NCBI RefSeq assembly: GCF_000202635.1
Contig: NC_015125.1
Location: forward strand, 2,852,001 to 2,916,000
Direction: 5' to 3'
Length of the DNA stretch: 64,000 nt
From: Microbacterium testaceum StLB037
Lineage (GTDB): Bacteria > Actinomycetota > Actinomycetes > Actinomycetales > Microbacteriaceae
Under the pieces are notes generated by a model that saw only the letters and a program-made list of their open reading frames with translations, ran no database searches and was not told the DNA's origin. Below are positions 54,575 through 63,570 of this stretch, in pieces. Position numbers and translations under genes: made by a program. Each line of letters opens with the position of its first letter. Within the stretch, counting starts at the first letter, position 1.

Positions 54575-56914
54575 ATGTCCCGCCGCACCTCGCCTCCCGC
54601 TCTCCGTCGCGATCGCGTCGCGCCCCGCGTCCCGCGGTGGCTGCGCATCGGCATCCCAAGCCTGCTCGTCCTGCTGTGGGTGGTCGGGGGCTCGATCGGC
54701 GGTCCGTTCTTCGGCAAGGTCGACGAGGTTGCGACCAATGACCAGTCGTCGTTCCTGCCCCAGTCGGCGGATGCCACGCGCGTCAGCGAGCGTCTCACCG
54801 ACTTCACCGGCGGCGACACGATCCCGGCCCTGATCGTGGCCGAGACCAGCGACGGCAGTGCTCTCTCGGACACGCAACTCACCGCGCTGCGCACGCTGGC
54901 GACCGAGGCGGCGGGTCTCGAGGGCGTGGAGGGCGAGGCATCCCCGCCCGTCGTCTCCGAAGACGGGAAGGCGGCGCAGATCTTCCTGCCGCTCGACAGC
55001 TCCGGCGAGGTGCGCGAGGTGGTCGAGGCCGTGCGCACCCTTGTCGCGGCCGACGTCCCGGCGGGCGTGCAGGCCTGGGTCACCGGCCCCGCCGGGTTCA
55101 CCGCCGACCTCGTCAAAGGCTTCCTGGGTATCGATGGCCTGCTGCTCATCGTGGCGCTCGGCACGGTGTTCGTGATCCTCGTGGTCGTCTACCGATCGCC
55201 CCTGCTGCCGATCCTCGTGCTGCTGACGTCGGTGTTCGCCCTGTGTGTCGCGCTGCTCACGGTGTGGTGGCTCGCGTACGCCGGGATCGTGGTGCTCAAC
55301 GGGCAGGTGCAGGGCATCCTGTTCATCCTCGTCATCGGCGCCGCGACCGACTACGCGCTTCTGTACGTGGCGCGGTTCCGAGAGGCGATCGGCGCGGGGG
55401 AGAAGAGATGGGATGCCACGATCCGGGCCTGGAAGGGGGCGTTCGAGCCCATTCTCGCCTCGGGCGGCACCGTGATCGCCGGGCTCCTCTGCCTGTTGCT
55501 GTCGGACCTCGCGACCAACCGTGCGCTCGGCCCGATCGCGTCGATCGGCATCGCGTTCGCCGTGCTGTCGGCGCTGACGTTCCTGCCGGCTCTGCTCGCC
55601 CTCTTCGGACGTGCGGCGTTCTGGCCCTTCCTTCCGAAGCCGGGCAGCGCAGACCTGCCGGACGACCTCACCGTCCCCGTGAAGGGGCTCTGGCCGCGGC
55701 AGGCGCGTCTCGTGGCGCGACGGGCGCGACCGATCTGGATCGTCTGCACGGTCGTCCTCCTCGCCGCGTGCGCCGGGCTCACGCAGCTCCGCGCGGACGG
55801 CGTCCCCTCCAGCGATCTGGTGCTCGGTGCCTCCGAAGCGCGCGACGGGCAGGCGGCGCTCGCCGAGCACTTCCCGGGCGGCTCGGGCAGCCCCGCGTAC
55901 GTCCTCGTTCCCGAAGAGCGTGCGGCTGCGGCCGTCGAGGTGCTCGATCGGGCGGACGGCATCGACTCGGTCGCGGTTCTCTCCGCCGACGCCCCCGGGG
56001 GACAGGCCCCCGTCCAGGTGGCCGACGGCGCTCTCGCGACCACCGCGTTCGGCCCGCCGGGAACCCCCGCGCCGACGCCCACGGTGTCTGACGGCGACGT
56101 GCTCCTCGCGGCGACGCTCACCGACACCGCGGACTCGGCGGCGGCCGACGACGCCGTTCGTCAGCTGCGGGTCGATCTCGCGACGGAGCTGGGGGAGGGA
56201 ACCGCGCTGGTCGGCGGCGTGACGGCGACCGACATCGATTCGATCGACACCTCGATCCGCGACCGCACGCTCATCATCCCGATCGTGCTCGCGGTGATCC
56301 TGCTGATCCTGATGGCTCTGCTGCGTTCGGTCGTGGCGCCGCTGATCCTCATCGGCACGGTGATCCTGTCGTTCGGCGCGGCGCTCGGCGTGAGCGCGCT
56401 CGTCTTCAACGGACCGCTCGGGTTCCCCGGGGCCGATCCGTCGGTGCCGCTGTACGGCTTCGTCTTCCTCGTCGCGCTCGGGGTGGACTACAACATCTTC
56501 CTGATGTCGCGGGTGCGCGAGGAGTCGCTCGCCCACGGCACCCGGGCCGGCATCCTCCGCGGGCTCGTCGCGACGGGCGGGGTCATCACCTCGGCGGGGC
56601 TCGTGCTCGCGGCGACTTTCGCCGCCCTGGGGGTGATCCCGATCCTGTTCCTCGCCCAGCTCGCGTTCATCGTCGCCTTCGGCGTGCTGCTCGACACCTT
56701 CGTCGTGCGCTCGCTCCTCGTGCCGGCGCTCGCCCACGACCTCGGCGCCGTGGTCTGGTGGCCCTCAAAGCTGTGGCGGCGCGAGCGGACCGGCGCGGGG
56801 GTCGCCACCGGCGCGGACGCGGCCCCCGCCACCCGCGCGGGTGCCGCCCCGGCCACTCGCGGCGAGGGTGGCACCCGCCACACCCGCGCGAGCGCGCGTA
56901 AGCTCGACTCATGA
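54575..56914 (+). CDS. MMPL/RND-family transporter
   Basis: The 779-residue protein has the two-fold MMPL design: TM1 at ~25-45, a large outer loop (TRVSERLTDFTGGDTIPALIVAE), a five-helix bundle (~185-330) with GAATDYALLYVARFRE, then a second loop and a second bundle with ALGVDYNIFLMSRVREE. The paired Asp-Tyr motifs carry the proton. Such transporters export lipids or small compounds. The C-terminal ~35 residues are Ala/Thr-rich. Its own palindrome suggests ligand-induced expression, but no regulator gene is adjacent. Confidence 0.92.
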   Translation: MSRRTSPPALRRDRVAPRVPRWLRIGIPSLLVLLWVVGGSIGGPFFGKVDEVATNDQSSFLPQSADATRVSERLTDFTGGDTIPALIVAETSDGSALSDTQLTALRTLATEAAGLEGVEGEASPPVVSEDGKAAQIFLPLDSSGEVREVVEAVRTLVAADVPAGVQAWVTGPAGFTADLVKGFLGIDGLLLIVALGTVFVILVVVYRSPLLPILVLLTSVFALCVALLTVWWLAYAGIVVLNGQVQGILFILVIGAATDYALLYVARFREAIGAGEKRWDATIRAWKGAFEPILASGGTVIAGLLCLLLSDLATNRALGPIASIGIAFAVLSALTFLPALLALFGRAAFWPFLPKPGSADLPDDLTVPVKGLWPRQARLVARRARPIWIVCTVVLLAACAGLTQLRADGVPSSDLVLGASEARDGQAALAEHFPGGSGSPAYVLVPEERAAAAVEVLDRADGIDSVAVLSADAPGGQAPVQVADGALATTAFGPPGTPAPTPTVSDGDVLLAATLTDTADSAAADDAVRQLRVDLATELGEGTALVGGVTATDIDSIDTSIRDRTLIIPIVLAVILLILMALLRSVVAPLILIGTVILSFGAALGVSALVFNGPLGFPGADPSVPLYGFVFLVALGVDYNIFLMSRVREESLAHGTRAGILRGLVATGGVITSAGLVLAATFAALGVIPILFLAQLAFIVAFGVLLDTFVVRSLLVPALAHDLGAVVWWPSKLWRRERTGAGVATGADAAPATRAGAAPATRGEGGTRHTRASARKLDS

Positions 56915-57489
56915 CCAGGGCGCTGTTCATCGTGGATGTCCAGAACGATTTCACCGAGCACGGGGCTCTCGGAGTCGCCGGGGGCGACGCCGTCGCCGAG
57001 CGGATCTCGCGTTATCTGGCCGCGCACGCCGACGAGTACGCCGTGATCGTCGCCTCCCGCGACTGGCATCATGGCGACGACGACAACGGCGGCCATTTCT
57101 CCGCCACTCCCGACTTCGTCGACTCGTGGCCCGTGCACTGCGTCGCGGGTACCGAGGGGGCCGAGTACGACGCGGTGTTCGATGCGAGCCGCGTGACGCA
57201 CCACCTCAAGAAGGGGCAGGGGCGTCCGGCCTACTCGCTGTTCGAGGGCGTCTCGGACGACGGGCAGACCGCGGCCGACATCCTCGACGCCCACGGGATC
57301 CGCGACATCGACATCGCGGGGATCGCGACCGACTACTGCGTGCGCGCGTCCGCCCTCGATGCGGTCGCCGCCGGCCGCGAGGTCCGCGTGTTCACCGACC
57401 TCGTCGCGGGCGTGCACCCCGATTCGAGTGCGGCGGCCCTGGCCGAGATCGAGCGCGCCGGAGCGACGCTGGTGACCTCAGAGGTCTAG
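56911..57489 (+). CDS. pncA: Nicotinamidase/pyrazinamidase
   Basis: It deamidates nicotinamide for NAD salvage. The 192 residues align with mycobacterial PncA motifs: LFIVDVQNDFTEHGAL (catalytic Asp), ASRDWHHGDDDNGGHFSATPDFVDSWPVHC (metal site and lid), the Lys in HHLKKGQG and the nucleophile in GIATDYCVRASALDA. ATG 56911 overlaps the MMPL stop (ATGA). The 3' end overlaps the convergent kinase gene by 12 bases. Confidence 0.93.
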   Translation: MTRALFIVDVQNDFTEHGALGVAGGDAVAERISRYLAAHADEYAVIVASRDWHHGDDDNGGHFSATPDFVDSWPVHCVAGTEGAEYDAVFDASRVTHHLKKGQGRPAYSLFEGVSDDGQTAADILDAHGIRDIDIAGIATDYCVRASALDAVAAGREVRVFTDLVAGVHPDSSAAALAEIERAGATLVTSEV

Positions 57490-58572
57490 TTCCTCGGCCC
57501 GCGGGATCGAGATGGTCACGCGGGTTCCGACGCCGGGCTCGCTGCTGAGACGCAGGACGCCGTGGTGCTCGGTCACGATCCGCTGCACGCTGGCGAGACC
57601 GATGCCGCTGCCGCCGTCCTGGGCGTCGGCGAAGCGTCCGCGCTCTCCCTCCTCGACGATGCGCTGCAGGTCCTCGGGATGGATGCCACGACCCCGATCG
57701 CTCACGGAGACCGCCGCCCCCTCGTCCGTCTCGTACACCTCGATCGTGATCTCGTCGTCGGAGTACTTCGCGGCGTTCTCGAGGACGTTCGCGACCGCGC
57801 GGCGGAGACCCAGGATGTCGCCCTTGACGGCGACGGCATCCATTCGTCCGAACACGACGCGCCCGGGCCCCTCGCCGGGGAGGACGAGGGCGACGGCACC
57901 GCGGGCGATCAGGTCGAGCGTCGCCTGTCGTCGCCCGCGCTCGGGCCGCGTCAGGGCGTCGGTCATGAGGGCTTGGGCCATCGCGACGAGGTGATCGCTC
58001 GTCTCGCTGGCGAGTCGCAGCAGGCGGTGATCGGCGGGGAGCTCTTCGCTGAGCAGATCGAGGTATCCGCGGAGGGCTGTCACGGGCGAGAGGAGATCAT
58101 GGGCGAACGTGCGCTGCAGCGCTGCCTGCTCGTCGGCGATCTGCTTCTCGCTCGTGAGATCGCGGACGAGCTTCACGAAACCGAGCACCTGCCCCTGCTC
58201 GCTCCGGATGGCCGAGATCGTCACGCGCGCCCAGAACTCGCTGCCGTCCTGGCGGACGCGCCAGCCCGTGTCCTCGACGTGGCCGTCGCGCTGAGCCGCG
58301 GCCAATAGACGATCCGGGATGCCGCGCCGTCGGTCCTCCTCGCGATAGAAGCGCGAGAAGTGGGAACCGAGGATCTCGTCCTCGGTGTAGCCCTTGATGA
58401 GCTGCGCCCCGAGGTTCCACCCGCGCACGAAGCCGCCGCCGTCGAGTTTGACGATCGCGAAGAGGTCGACCTGATCGTCCCAGTCGGTCGGCAGGACGCG
58501 CCGGAAACTCGCGAGCGGACGGTCTGGGCCACCGGGGACGTCGTCCGCCCGGGGCGGAACGGGGGCGCTCAT
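57478..58572 (-). CDS. Cytoplasmic PAS-domain sensor histidine kinase
   Basis: The 364-residue protein has a PAS domain (~30-140: LFAIVKLDGGGFVRGWNLGAQLIKGYTEDEILGSHFSRFYREED), a HisKA domain with His158 in FAHDLLSPVTALRGYL, and a HATPase domain with the N-box NVLENAAKYSDDEI, VSDRGRGIHPEDLQRI and GGSGIGLASVQRIVTEHHG. There is no membrane helix. No response regulator is adjacent, so the partner is unknown. The start at ATG 58572 is plausible but lacks a ribosome site. Confidence 0.88.
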   Translation of the reverse strand: MSAPVPPRADDVPGGPDRPLASFRRVLPTDWDDQVDLFAIVKLDGGGFVRGWNLGAQLIKGYTEDEILGSHFSRFYREEDRRRGIPDRLLAAAQRDGHVEDTGWRVRQDGSEFWARVTISAIRSEQGQVLGFVKLVRDLTSEKQIADEQAALQRTFAHDLLSPVTALRGYLDLLSEELPADHRLLRLASETSDHLVAMAQALMTDALTRPERGRRQATLDLIARGAVALVLPGEGPGRVVFGRMDAVAVKGDILGLRRAVANVLENAAKYSDDEITIEVYETDEGAAVSVSDRGRGIHPEDLQRIVEEGERGRFADAQDGGSGIGLASVQRIVTEHHGVLRLSSEPGVGTRVTISIPRAEELDL

Positions 58573-58685
58573 CCGCGCACGGCGGAACACTCGGGAATGC
58601 TTGCTGAGGGCATTCTTCGATCTTGACCGGTGAGGGGCACGGGCACCAGCACTTGACAGGACTTTCTGGCCGGATGACGCGCGCG

Positions 58686-60260
58686 TCAGCTGACGGTCAC
58701 CAGCGTGCGCTGCCAGCCGCTCGACCCGTTGGGCGCGATCGCCGCCTGTTCCTGGATCTGCAGGTTGCCCGCCTTGTCCCGCGCGCGCACGGCGATGTAA
58801 TGCGCGCCCGGGTCGGCGTTCCACTCGAGTTTCCACTGCACCCACGACTGGTCGTTGATCGGGGTCGACAGGGTTGCCTGCTGCCAGTCCCCGTCGTCGA
58901 TGCTCACCTCGACCGCTTGCACACCGATCGGCTGCGCCCAGGCCATCCCACCGATGACCACGGTGCCGGCGGAGACGGGAGTGCCGATCTTGGGAGTGTC
59001 CACGCGCGATGACATCTTGATGGGGGCCTCGGCCGCGTAGCCGCGCGGAGTCCAGTACGCCTCGGCCTCGTCGAAGCGCGTCACGGTCAGCTTCGTCACC
59101 CACTTCGTCGCCGAGACGTAGCCGTACAGACCCGGGACGACCATCCGCACCGGGAAACCGTGCTCGAACGGCAACGGTTCCCCGTTCATGGCGACGGCGA
59201 AGATGGCATCCAGGTCGTCATCGATGAGAGACGCCAGGGGAGTGGATGCTGTGTACCCGTCGACGCTCTCGGAGAGCACCATGTCGGCCCCGCTCTGCGG
59301 ACCCGCCTTGCGCAGGACGTCGCGGATGGGGACGCCGGTCCAGATCGCGTTGCCGACGAGGTTGCCGCCGACCTCGTTCGACACGCAGGTGAGCGTGACG
59401 CCGTACTCGTCGAGGCCCATGCCGACGAGATCGTCGAAGCTCAGCTCGATCGGGGTGTCGACCATACCCTCGATCGACAGCTTCCAGGTCGTGGGATCGA
59501 CGTTCGGAACGGTGAGCGCGGTGTCGACGCGGTAGAAGTCGGAGTTGGGGGTGATGATCGGCGTGATGCCGGGAACGCCCAGGTCCGCTCCGGCGGGCAC
59601 CGTCACGGTGGTGCGCGGGGAGGGGATGCGCAGGGCATCCCGCGCGGCGGCCACGGACGCCGTCGCCACGTTGACGACGCGGGCGCCGACGCCGACGACG
59701 ATCGCGGTCGCGGCGGCGATCCCCGAGACGAGGAAGAAGCCGCGACGGTCCACTCCGGCGGCGGGGGCATTGTCCGCGACGGAGGCGTTGACCCACTTCC
59801 GCAGCCGCGCGGTCAGGATGAGCAGCAGCGCCACGCCGGCGAGGGTCCCGACCACGGGCGGCAGCCAGGCGAGGGCGCTGGCTCCGGTGCGCGTGACGAT
59901 CGCGGCGGTCGCCAGCGCGCCGCCGATCGCGAGGAGGATCGCGCCGACGAGACGGAACCGGTACTCGAGAAGCCCCGCGATCGCAGCCGCGACGACAGCA
60001 CCGAGTCCCACTCCGACCAGGAGGGCGATCTTGTCGGACTCCCCGAACAGTGTGATCGCGAGCTCTTTCAACGGCCGCGGCACGATGTCGACGATGAACG
60101 ATCCCACCGCGAGGACCGGGCTCGCTTCGCGCGCGAAGATCGCGGCCAGCAGTTCGGCGCTGCCGAGCAGGGCCAGAGCCGACACGACCCCGGCGAGCGG
60201 CGCCCAGATCCAGGTGCGCGGTCGGCGGATGGCGCGTGCGCCGGCGGTCTCGGTGGTCAT
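58686..60260 (-). CDS. Membrane-anchored molybdopterin-dependent oxidoreductase (sulfite oxidase fold)
   Basis: The 524-residue protein has about five N-terminal membrane helices (~18-175), a further helix after RRGFFLVSG, then the molybdopterin domain with TPNSDFYRVDTALTVP, the Mo-ligand Cys in YGVTLTCVSNEVGGNLVGNAIWTG, FEHGFPVRMVVPGLYGYVSATKWVTKL, and a C-terminal Ig-like dimer domain (~425-524). The active domain probably faces outward. Substrate unknown; sulfite or a sulfoxide is possible. GAGGG precedes ATG 60260. Confidence 0.9.
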   Translation of the reverse strand: MTTETAGARAIRRPRTWIWAPLAGVVSALALLGSAELLAAIFAREASPVLAVGSFIVDIVPRPLKELAITLFGESDKIALLVGVGLGAVVAAAIAGLLEYRFRLVGAILLAIGGALATAAIVTRTGASALAWLPPVVGTLAGVALLLILTARLRKWVNASVADNAPAAGVDRRGFFLVSGIAAATAIVVGVGARVVNVATASVAAARDALRIPSPRTTVTVPAGADLGVPGITPIITPNSDFYRVDTALTVPNVDPTTWKLSIEGMVDTPIELSFDDLVGMGLDEYGVTLTCVSNEVGGNLVGNAIWTGVPIRDVLRKAGPQSGADMVLSESVDGYTASTPLASLIDDDLDAIFAVAMNGEPLPFEHGFPVRMVVPGLYGYVSATKWVTKLTVTRFDEAEAYWTPRGYAAEAPIKMSSRVDTPKIGTPVSAGTVVIGGMAWAQPIGVQAVEVSIDDGDWQQATLSTPINDQSWVQWKLEWNADPGAHYIAVRARDKAGNLQIQEQAAIAPNGSSGWQRTLVTVS

Positions 60261-60343
60261 GGCATCCCTCGTCTCCGACGGGCACGCGGGGCGGGACCGT
60301 CACCCTCGTATTCGGAACGGGAAGGAGAACGGATGCCGCCGCC

Positions 60344-61252
60344 TCAGCGTCGCGGAGCGAGATGGAACAGCGCGACCCCCGACACGATCAGCGCGAGGGC
60401 GACCGCGAGGCCCGCGGTGATCGGCTCGCCGAGGAGCGGAACCGCCACCACGGCGGTGAGCACCGGGCTCAGGGCTCCGGCACTGGAGGCGAGGCTGCCG
60501 CCGAGGTTCTGGACCGCGACGACGTAGCAGGCCGTCGAGAGGAGCCCGGTACCCACTCCCTGCACGAGCGCGTAGGTCCCGATCTGCGACCACGGCACGG
60601 TGCCGTCGAGCAGGTGCGACGGCATCGCACCCGTCAGGGCCAGGGCGACAGCCGCCAGGGTGGAGGTGACGCTGATGACGACGATCACGCTCACGAGGTC
60701 CAGTCGAGCGGATGCCAACCCCAGCGTGTAGAGCGCCCAGACCAGGCCGGCGGCCAGCAGGATCGCGATCCCGCCGAGATCGGCCGAGCCCCCGCGGAGG
60801 ATCGCGCTCGCCGCGACGCCGACGACGATCGCCGTCAGGGCGAGGAGGCGCCGAGGAGAGACACGGGTGCGGTGACGCAGGAAGAGCAGAAGCGTGACGA
60901 AGAGGGGAACGGTGCCCGGGACGAGCAACCCCGTGAGCCCCGCCGAGGTGAGCTGTGCGCCCCACGCGAAGAGGAGGAAGTGCGGGATGCCGGCGAGGAG
61001 CACGAGCGCGAGGGCTCCGGCACCCGCTCCGCGCAGGGAGCGCAGCGTCCGGGGAATCCACGGAGCCAGCAGGACCACGGGGACGGCGAAGCGCAGGATC
61101 GCGGCATCCGCCGTCGTCAATCCGGTGGCTTCGAGAGCGCGAGTCGACAGCGCGAACGCCGACCACAGGGCGATCACCCCGGCGAGAGCGGCCGTGCCGA
61201 CGACGGTGCGGCGCGAGAGAGCTAAGCGCGGGGCGAGCGCGAAGGTGGTCAC
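60344..61252 (-). CDS. EamA/DMT-family transporter
   Basis: The 302-residue protein has ten hydrophobic segments in two EamA repeats (ALAGVIALWSAFALSTRALEATGLTTADAAILRF and YVVAVQNLGGSLASSAGALSPVLTAVVAVPLLGEPIT). It is transcribed divergently from an Lrp-type regulator, a typical pairing for amino-acid or metabolite exporters. GTG 61252 has a minus-strand TACGCT box six bases upstream, so the message may be leaderless. Confidence 0.9.
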   Translation of the reverse strand: MTTFALAPRLALSRRTVVGTAALAGVIALWSAFALSTRALEATGLTTADAAILRFAVPVVLLAPWIPRTLRSLRGAGAGALALVLLAGIPHFLLFAWGAQLTSAGLTGLLVPGTVPLFVTLLLFLRHRTRVSPRRLLALTAIVVGVAASAILRGGSADLGGIAILLAAGLVWALYTLGLASARLDLVSVIVVISVTSTLAAVALALTGAMPSHLLDGTVPWSQIGTYALVQGVGTGLLSTACYVVAVQNLGGSLASSAGALSPVLTAVVAVPLLGEPITAGLAVALALIVSGVALFHLAPRR

Positions 61253-61264
61253 GTCGTCAGCGTA

Positions 61265-61325
61265 GGAATTTCCCCGGCGCAGGCGATTGCGGAAATTGCT
61301 CTACGGGCGGCCTGATTGGCAGAAT
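61265..61325. promoter_or_regulatory. Divergent promoter and inverted repeat between EamA and Lrp genes
   Basis: AATTTCC (61267-61273) and GGAAATT (61291-61297) form an inverted repeat of AT-rich arms in the 80-base gap, a probable site for the Lrp-type protein. CAGAAT (61320-61325) is a -10 box seven bases before ATG 61333. Confidence 0.55.
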
Positions 61326-61332
61326 CTGCTTC

Positions 61333-61797
61333 ATGCACGCTCTGGATGATATCGATCGCCGAATTCTCCGCGAACTCGAGCAGGATGGACGGATCTCCAA
61401 CCAGGACCTGGCCGACCGCGTGGGGCTCTCGCCGTCGCCCTGCCTGCGTCGGGTCCGGCAGCTCGAACAGGCCGGGGTCATCGAGGGGTATCGCGCGGTC
61501 GTCTCACCGAAGGCCGTTGACCTCACCATCACCGCCTTCGTCCGGTTGCGGCTCGCCTCCCACGAGGGGGCGACGGTGGATGCCGTCGAGGAGCGCCTGC
61601 GTGCGATCCCGCACATCGTGGAGGCTCATCTGCTCGCCGGCGATTGGGATTACCTCGTGCGCATCGTCACCCCGAGTTTCGAGGAGTACGAGCGGCTTCT
61701 CCGCGAGAACCTGCGCGCGATCCCCGCGCTCGCGTCCATCGACACGACCTTCGCCTTCGCGGTGACGAAGCCCGTATCGCCGTTGCCGCTCGGATGA
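61333..61797 (+). CDS. Lrp/AsnC-family regulator
   Basis: The 154-residue protein has the N-terminal helix-turn-helix (LDDIDRRILRELEQDGRISNQDLADRVGLSPSPCLRRVRQLEQAGVIEGYRAV) and the RAM effector domain (IPHIVEAHLLAGDWDYLVRIVTPSFEEYERLL, ALASIDTTFAF). It starts at a leaderless ATG 61333. The divergent EamA transporter is its likely target, induced by an amino acid. Confidence 0.92.
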   Translation: MHALDDIDRRILRELEQDGRISNQDLADRVGLSPSPCLRRVRQLEQAGVIEGYRAVVSPKAVDLTITAFVRLRLASHEGATVDAVEERLRAIPHIVEAHLLAGDWDYLVRIVTPSFEEYERLLRENLRAIPALASIDTTFAFAVTKPVSPLPLG

Positions 61798-61882
61798 CGC
61801 GGCCGGGGTGACCCGCGCCTCGCCGATACGATGACACGACCCGTGGCATCCGGCATCCGCCCCCGCCCGAGAGGAGCCCGAC

Positions 61883-62581
61883 GTGGAAGACCTCACGCGC
61901 TGGGTGGCGGCGCTGACCACGCTCGTGGGGCTCGGACTCACCCTCGGCCTGAACCCCGCGCTGTACGGCGCGACGGCCGACATGCTCGCGCAGAACGTCC
62001 GCGTCGTGCCGCGAATGGCGTGGATGGTCGCGGGCCTCGCGACCGGGGCGACCATCCTCTACCTCGCGCTGCAGAGTTTCGACCCGACCGAGTTCGTGAC
62101 CGCCGCCGAGCGGAGTGCGACCACGGCGGTCCTGGATCGCCGGGTCGACCTCGCCGCGGGTGCCCTGTTCCTCGCGGGCGCGGTAGCCGTCGCGGTCTGG
62201 CGTCTGCGCGTGCCGGTGCGCCCCGTGCGCGCCCGGGCGACGAAGAGCCGCGCGCACTCCTGGAGCTACTACGTGCTCGGGGTGAGCTGCTCGATCATCG
62301 GATTCACGACGCTGCCGATCATGTACATGACCGGGCGGATCGCCGACGGCGTGAGCGATCATCCCGCTCTGCGGTGGGTGGCGTACGCGATCTTCCTCGT
62401 GGCGCTCGCCGCGCCGTTCGTGCTCCTAGCGACCGCGTGGCTGCATTTCCCCGTCACGGCGGCGCGCGTCAACGGCTACTACGTGCGGGCGATCGACATG
62501 GATCACCGGTGGCTCTACGCCGGGGTCCTGGGCCTCGCCGGGGTCGCGTGCGTGACCCTCGGTCTCCTGCCCGGTCGTTGA
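61883..62581 (+). CDS. Six-helix membrane protein, GAP/LysE-like
   Basis: The 232-residue protein has hydrophobic segments at ~8-28, ~46-64, ~90-108, ~128-150, ~160-185 and ~208-228, with GLNPALYGATADMLA near the first helix. The layout is like the GAP/LysE-type exporters, but no diagnostic motif settles it. GAGAGGAG precedes GTG 61883. Its last 15 codons are part of a 65-bp direct repeat whose other copy is at 63571-63635. Confidence 0.75.
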   Translation: MEDLTRWVAALTTLVGLGLTLGLNPALYGATADMLAQNVRVVPRMAWMVAGLATGATILYLALQSFDPTEFVTAAERSATTAVLDRRVDLAAGALFLAGAVAVAVWRLRVPVRPVRARATKSRAHSWSYYVLGVSCSIIGFTTLPIMYMTGRIADGVSDHPALRWVAYAIFLVALAAPFVLLATAWLHFPVTAARVNGYYVRAIDMDHRWLYAGVLGLAGVACVTLGLLPGR

Positions 62582-62600
62582 GGGTCAGCGCTTCGCGCGC
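62536..62600 (+). repeat. Direct repeat, left copy (65 bp)
   Basis: It spans the 3' end of the six-helix membrane protein gene and 19 bases beyond. It matches 63571-63635 at 61 of 65 positions. The two copies bound a segment of about 970 bp. Confidence 0.9.
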
Positions 62601-62633
62601 GAGTCGGCGGCCCGAGTGGAAGCGGCGTCTTCG

Positions 62634-62639
62634 TAGACT
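62634..62639 (+). promoter_or_regulatory. -10 box before the winged-helix gene, leaderless start
   Basis: TAGACT ends six bases before ATG 62646 without a ribosome binding site. Confidence 0.5.
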
Positions 62640-62645
62640 CCCGGC

Positions 62646-63542
62646 ATGGCTTTCGCGTCGTTCCGAGACGATCCGTCGATCCTGCTCGCGACGCTGGGCC
62701 CGGGCGGGCGCTCCGGGGCCGAGGTCCGCTCGGTGATCGCGACGTGGGACATGATCAACGTGGACGTCCCCTCGCGCGAGATGATCGAGACGGCGGCGGG
62801 CGCGCTCCAGCGTGCGGGCCTCGTGACCATCGAAGAGGGGTGGCGACTCCGCCTCACCGCCGAGGGAGCTCGGATCCGACGCATACCGCGTGTCTCCGGA
62901 ATGCGATCGCTTCCGAGCGCTCTGGGGGAACTGCTGCCGCCGTTGACGCCTGATCCGTCCGTGGTGCTGCCGCCGGAGATCTACGACGCCGCGTTGGACG
63001 ACTACCTGCACCCTGCCCCGCTGCTCCCACGGTGGGTGTCGGCCCTCTTCCGTTCGGGTCAGTCCGCTAAGGGCTCGAGGCCGAAGAGAGCGGGAGGCGG
63101 GTCCACCTCAGGCCGCACCGGGGTCCCGTTGGTGCGCCGCGGTCTACCGGGATGCGATGATCGGCGGGTGATGAGCGACGAGGAGTCCGAGGCGGATGCC
63201 GATGACGATGCCGGTCACGTGATCGTCAGCCTGAGCGTCTCGACGACGACCCGTGTGGACGAGCTCGAACGGTATCTCGAAGATCCATCGGGGCCCCCCT
63301 TCATCTATGACCTCGGTATGTCGAGCTTCGATGAGTCCGCGGCTGAGGCGCGGGCCGACAAGCTCGAGATGACGATCACGGAGCTCGTGGATCGGCTGGA
63401 GGACGTCCCGCGCGCTGTGCTCCACGACCCGGAATCCTTCGTGCGGCTGTACATGACGCTTCCCGCGGGAGCCGAGACGATCGGGGCCGACATCGTGAAG
63501 CGGCTGGCCGAGGTGAACGCCACGATCTGGATCGACGCGTAG
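62646..63542 (+). CDS. Possible fusion of a winged-helix protein and an acidic small protein
   Basis: The open frame encodes 298 residues. Residues 1-~140 (FRDDPSILLATLGPGGRSGAEVRSVIATWDMIN, AAGALQRAGLVTIEEGWRLRLTAEG) look like a winged-helix fold. Residues ~142-175 are Gly/Arg/Ser-rich and read like translated spacer. Residues 176-298 (DEESEADADDD, VIVSLSVSTTTRVDELERYLED, IVKRLAEVNATIWIDA) look like a separate acidic alpha/beta protein that could start at GTG 63168 or ATG 63171. Either one long gene or two genes whose boundary lacks a stop codon. It fills the segment between the two direct repeats. Confidence 0.6.
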   Translation: MAFASFRDDPSILLATLGPGGRSGAEVRSVIATWDMINVDVPSREMIETAAGALQRAGLVTIEEGWRLRLTAEGARIRRIPRVSGMRSLPSALGELLPPLTPDPSVVLPPEIYDAALDDYLHPAPLLPRWVSALFRSGQSAKGSRPKRAGGGSTSGRTGVPLVRRGLPGCDDRRVMSDEESEADADDDAGHVIVSLSVSTTTRVDELERYLEDPSGPPFIYDLGMSSFDESAAEARADKLEMTITELVDRLEDVPRAVLHDPESFVRLYMTLPAGAETIGADIVKRLAEVNATIWIDA

Positions 63543-63570
63543 CGCACCCTCGACCCGGCGTCCGAGACCC

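Noticed and set aside
58573..59103. N-terminal extension of the histidine kinase to 541 residues
   Set aside because: The added part is Arg-rich shadow sequence overlapping the end of the molybdopterin oxidoreductase gene on the same strand, and the PAS domain starts properly after ATG 58572.
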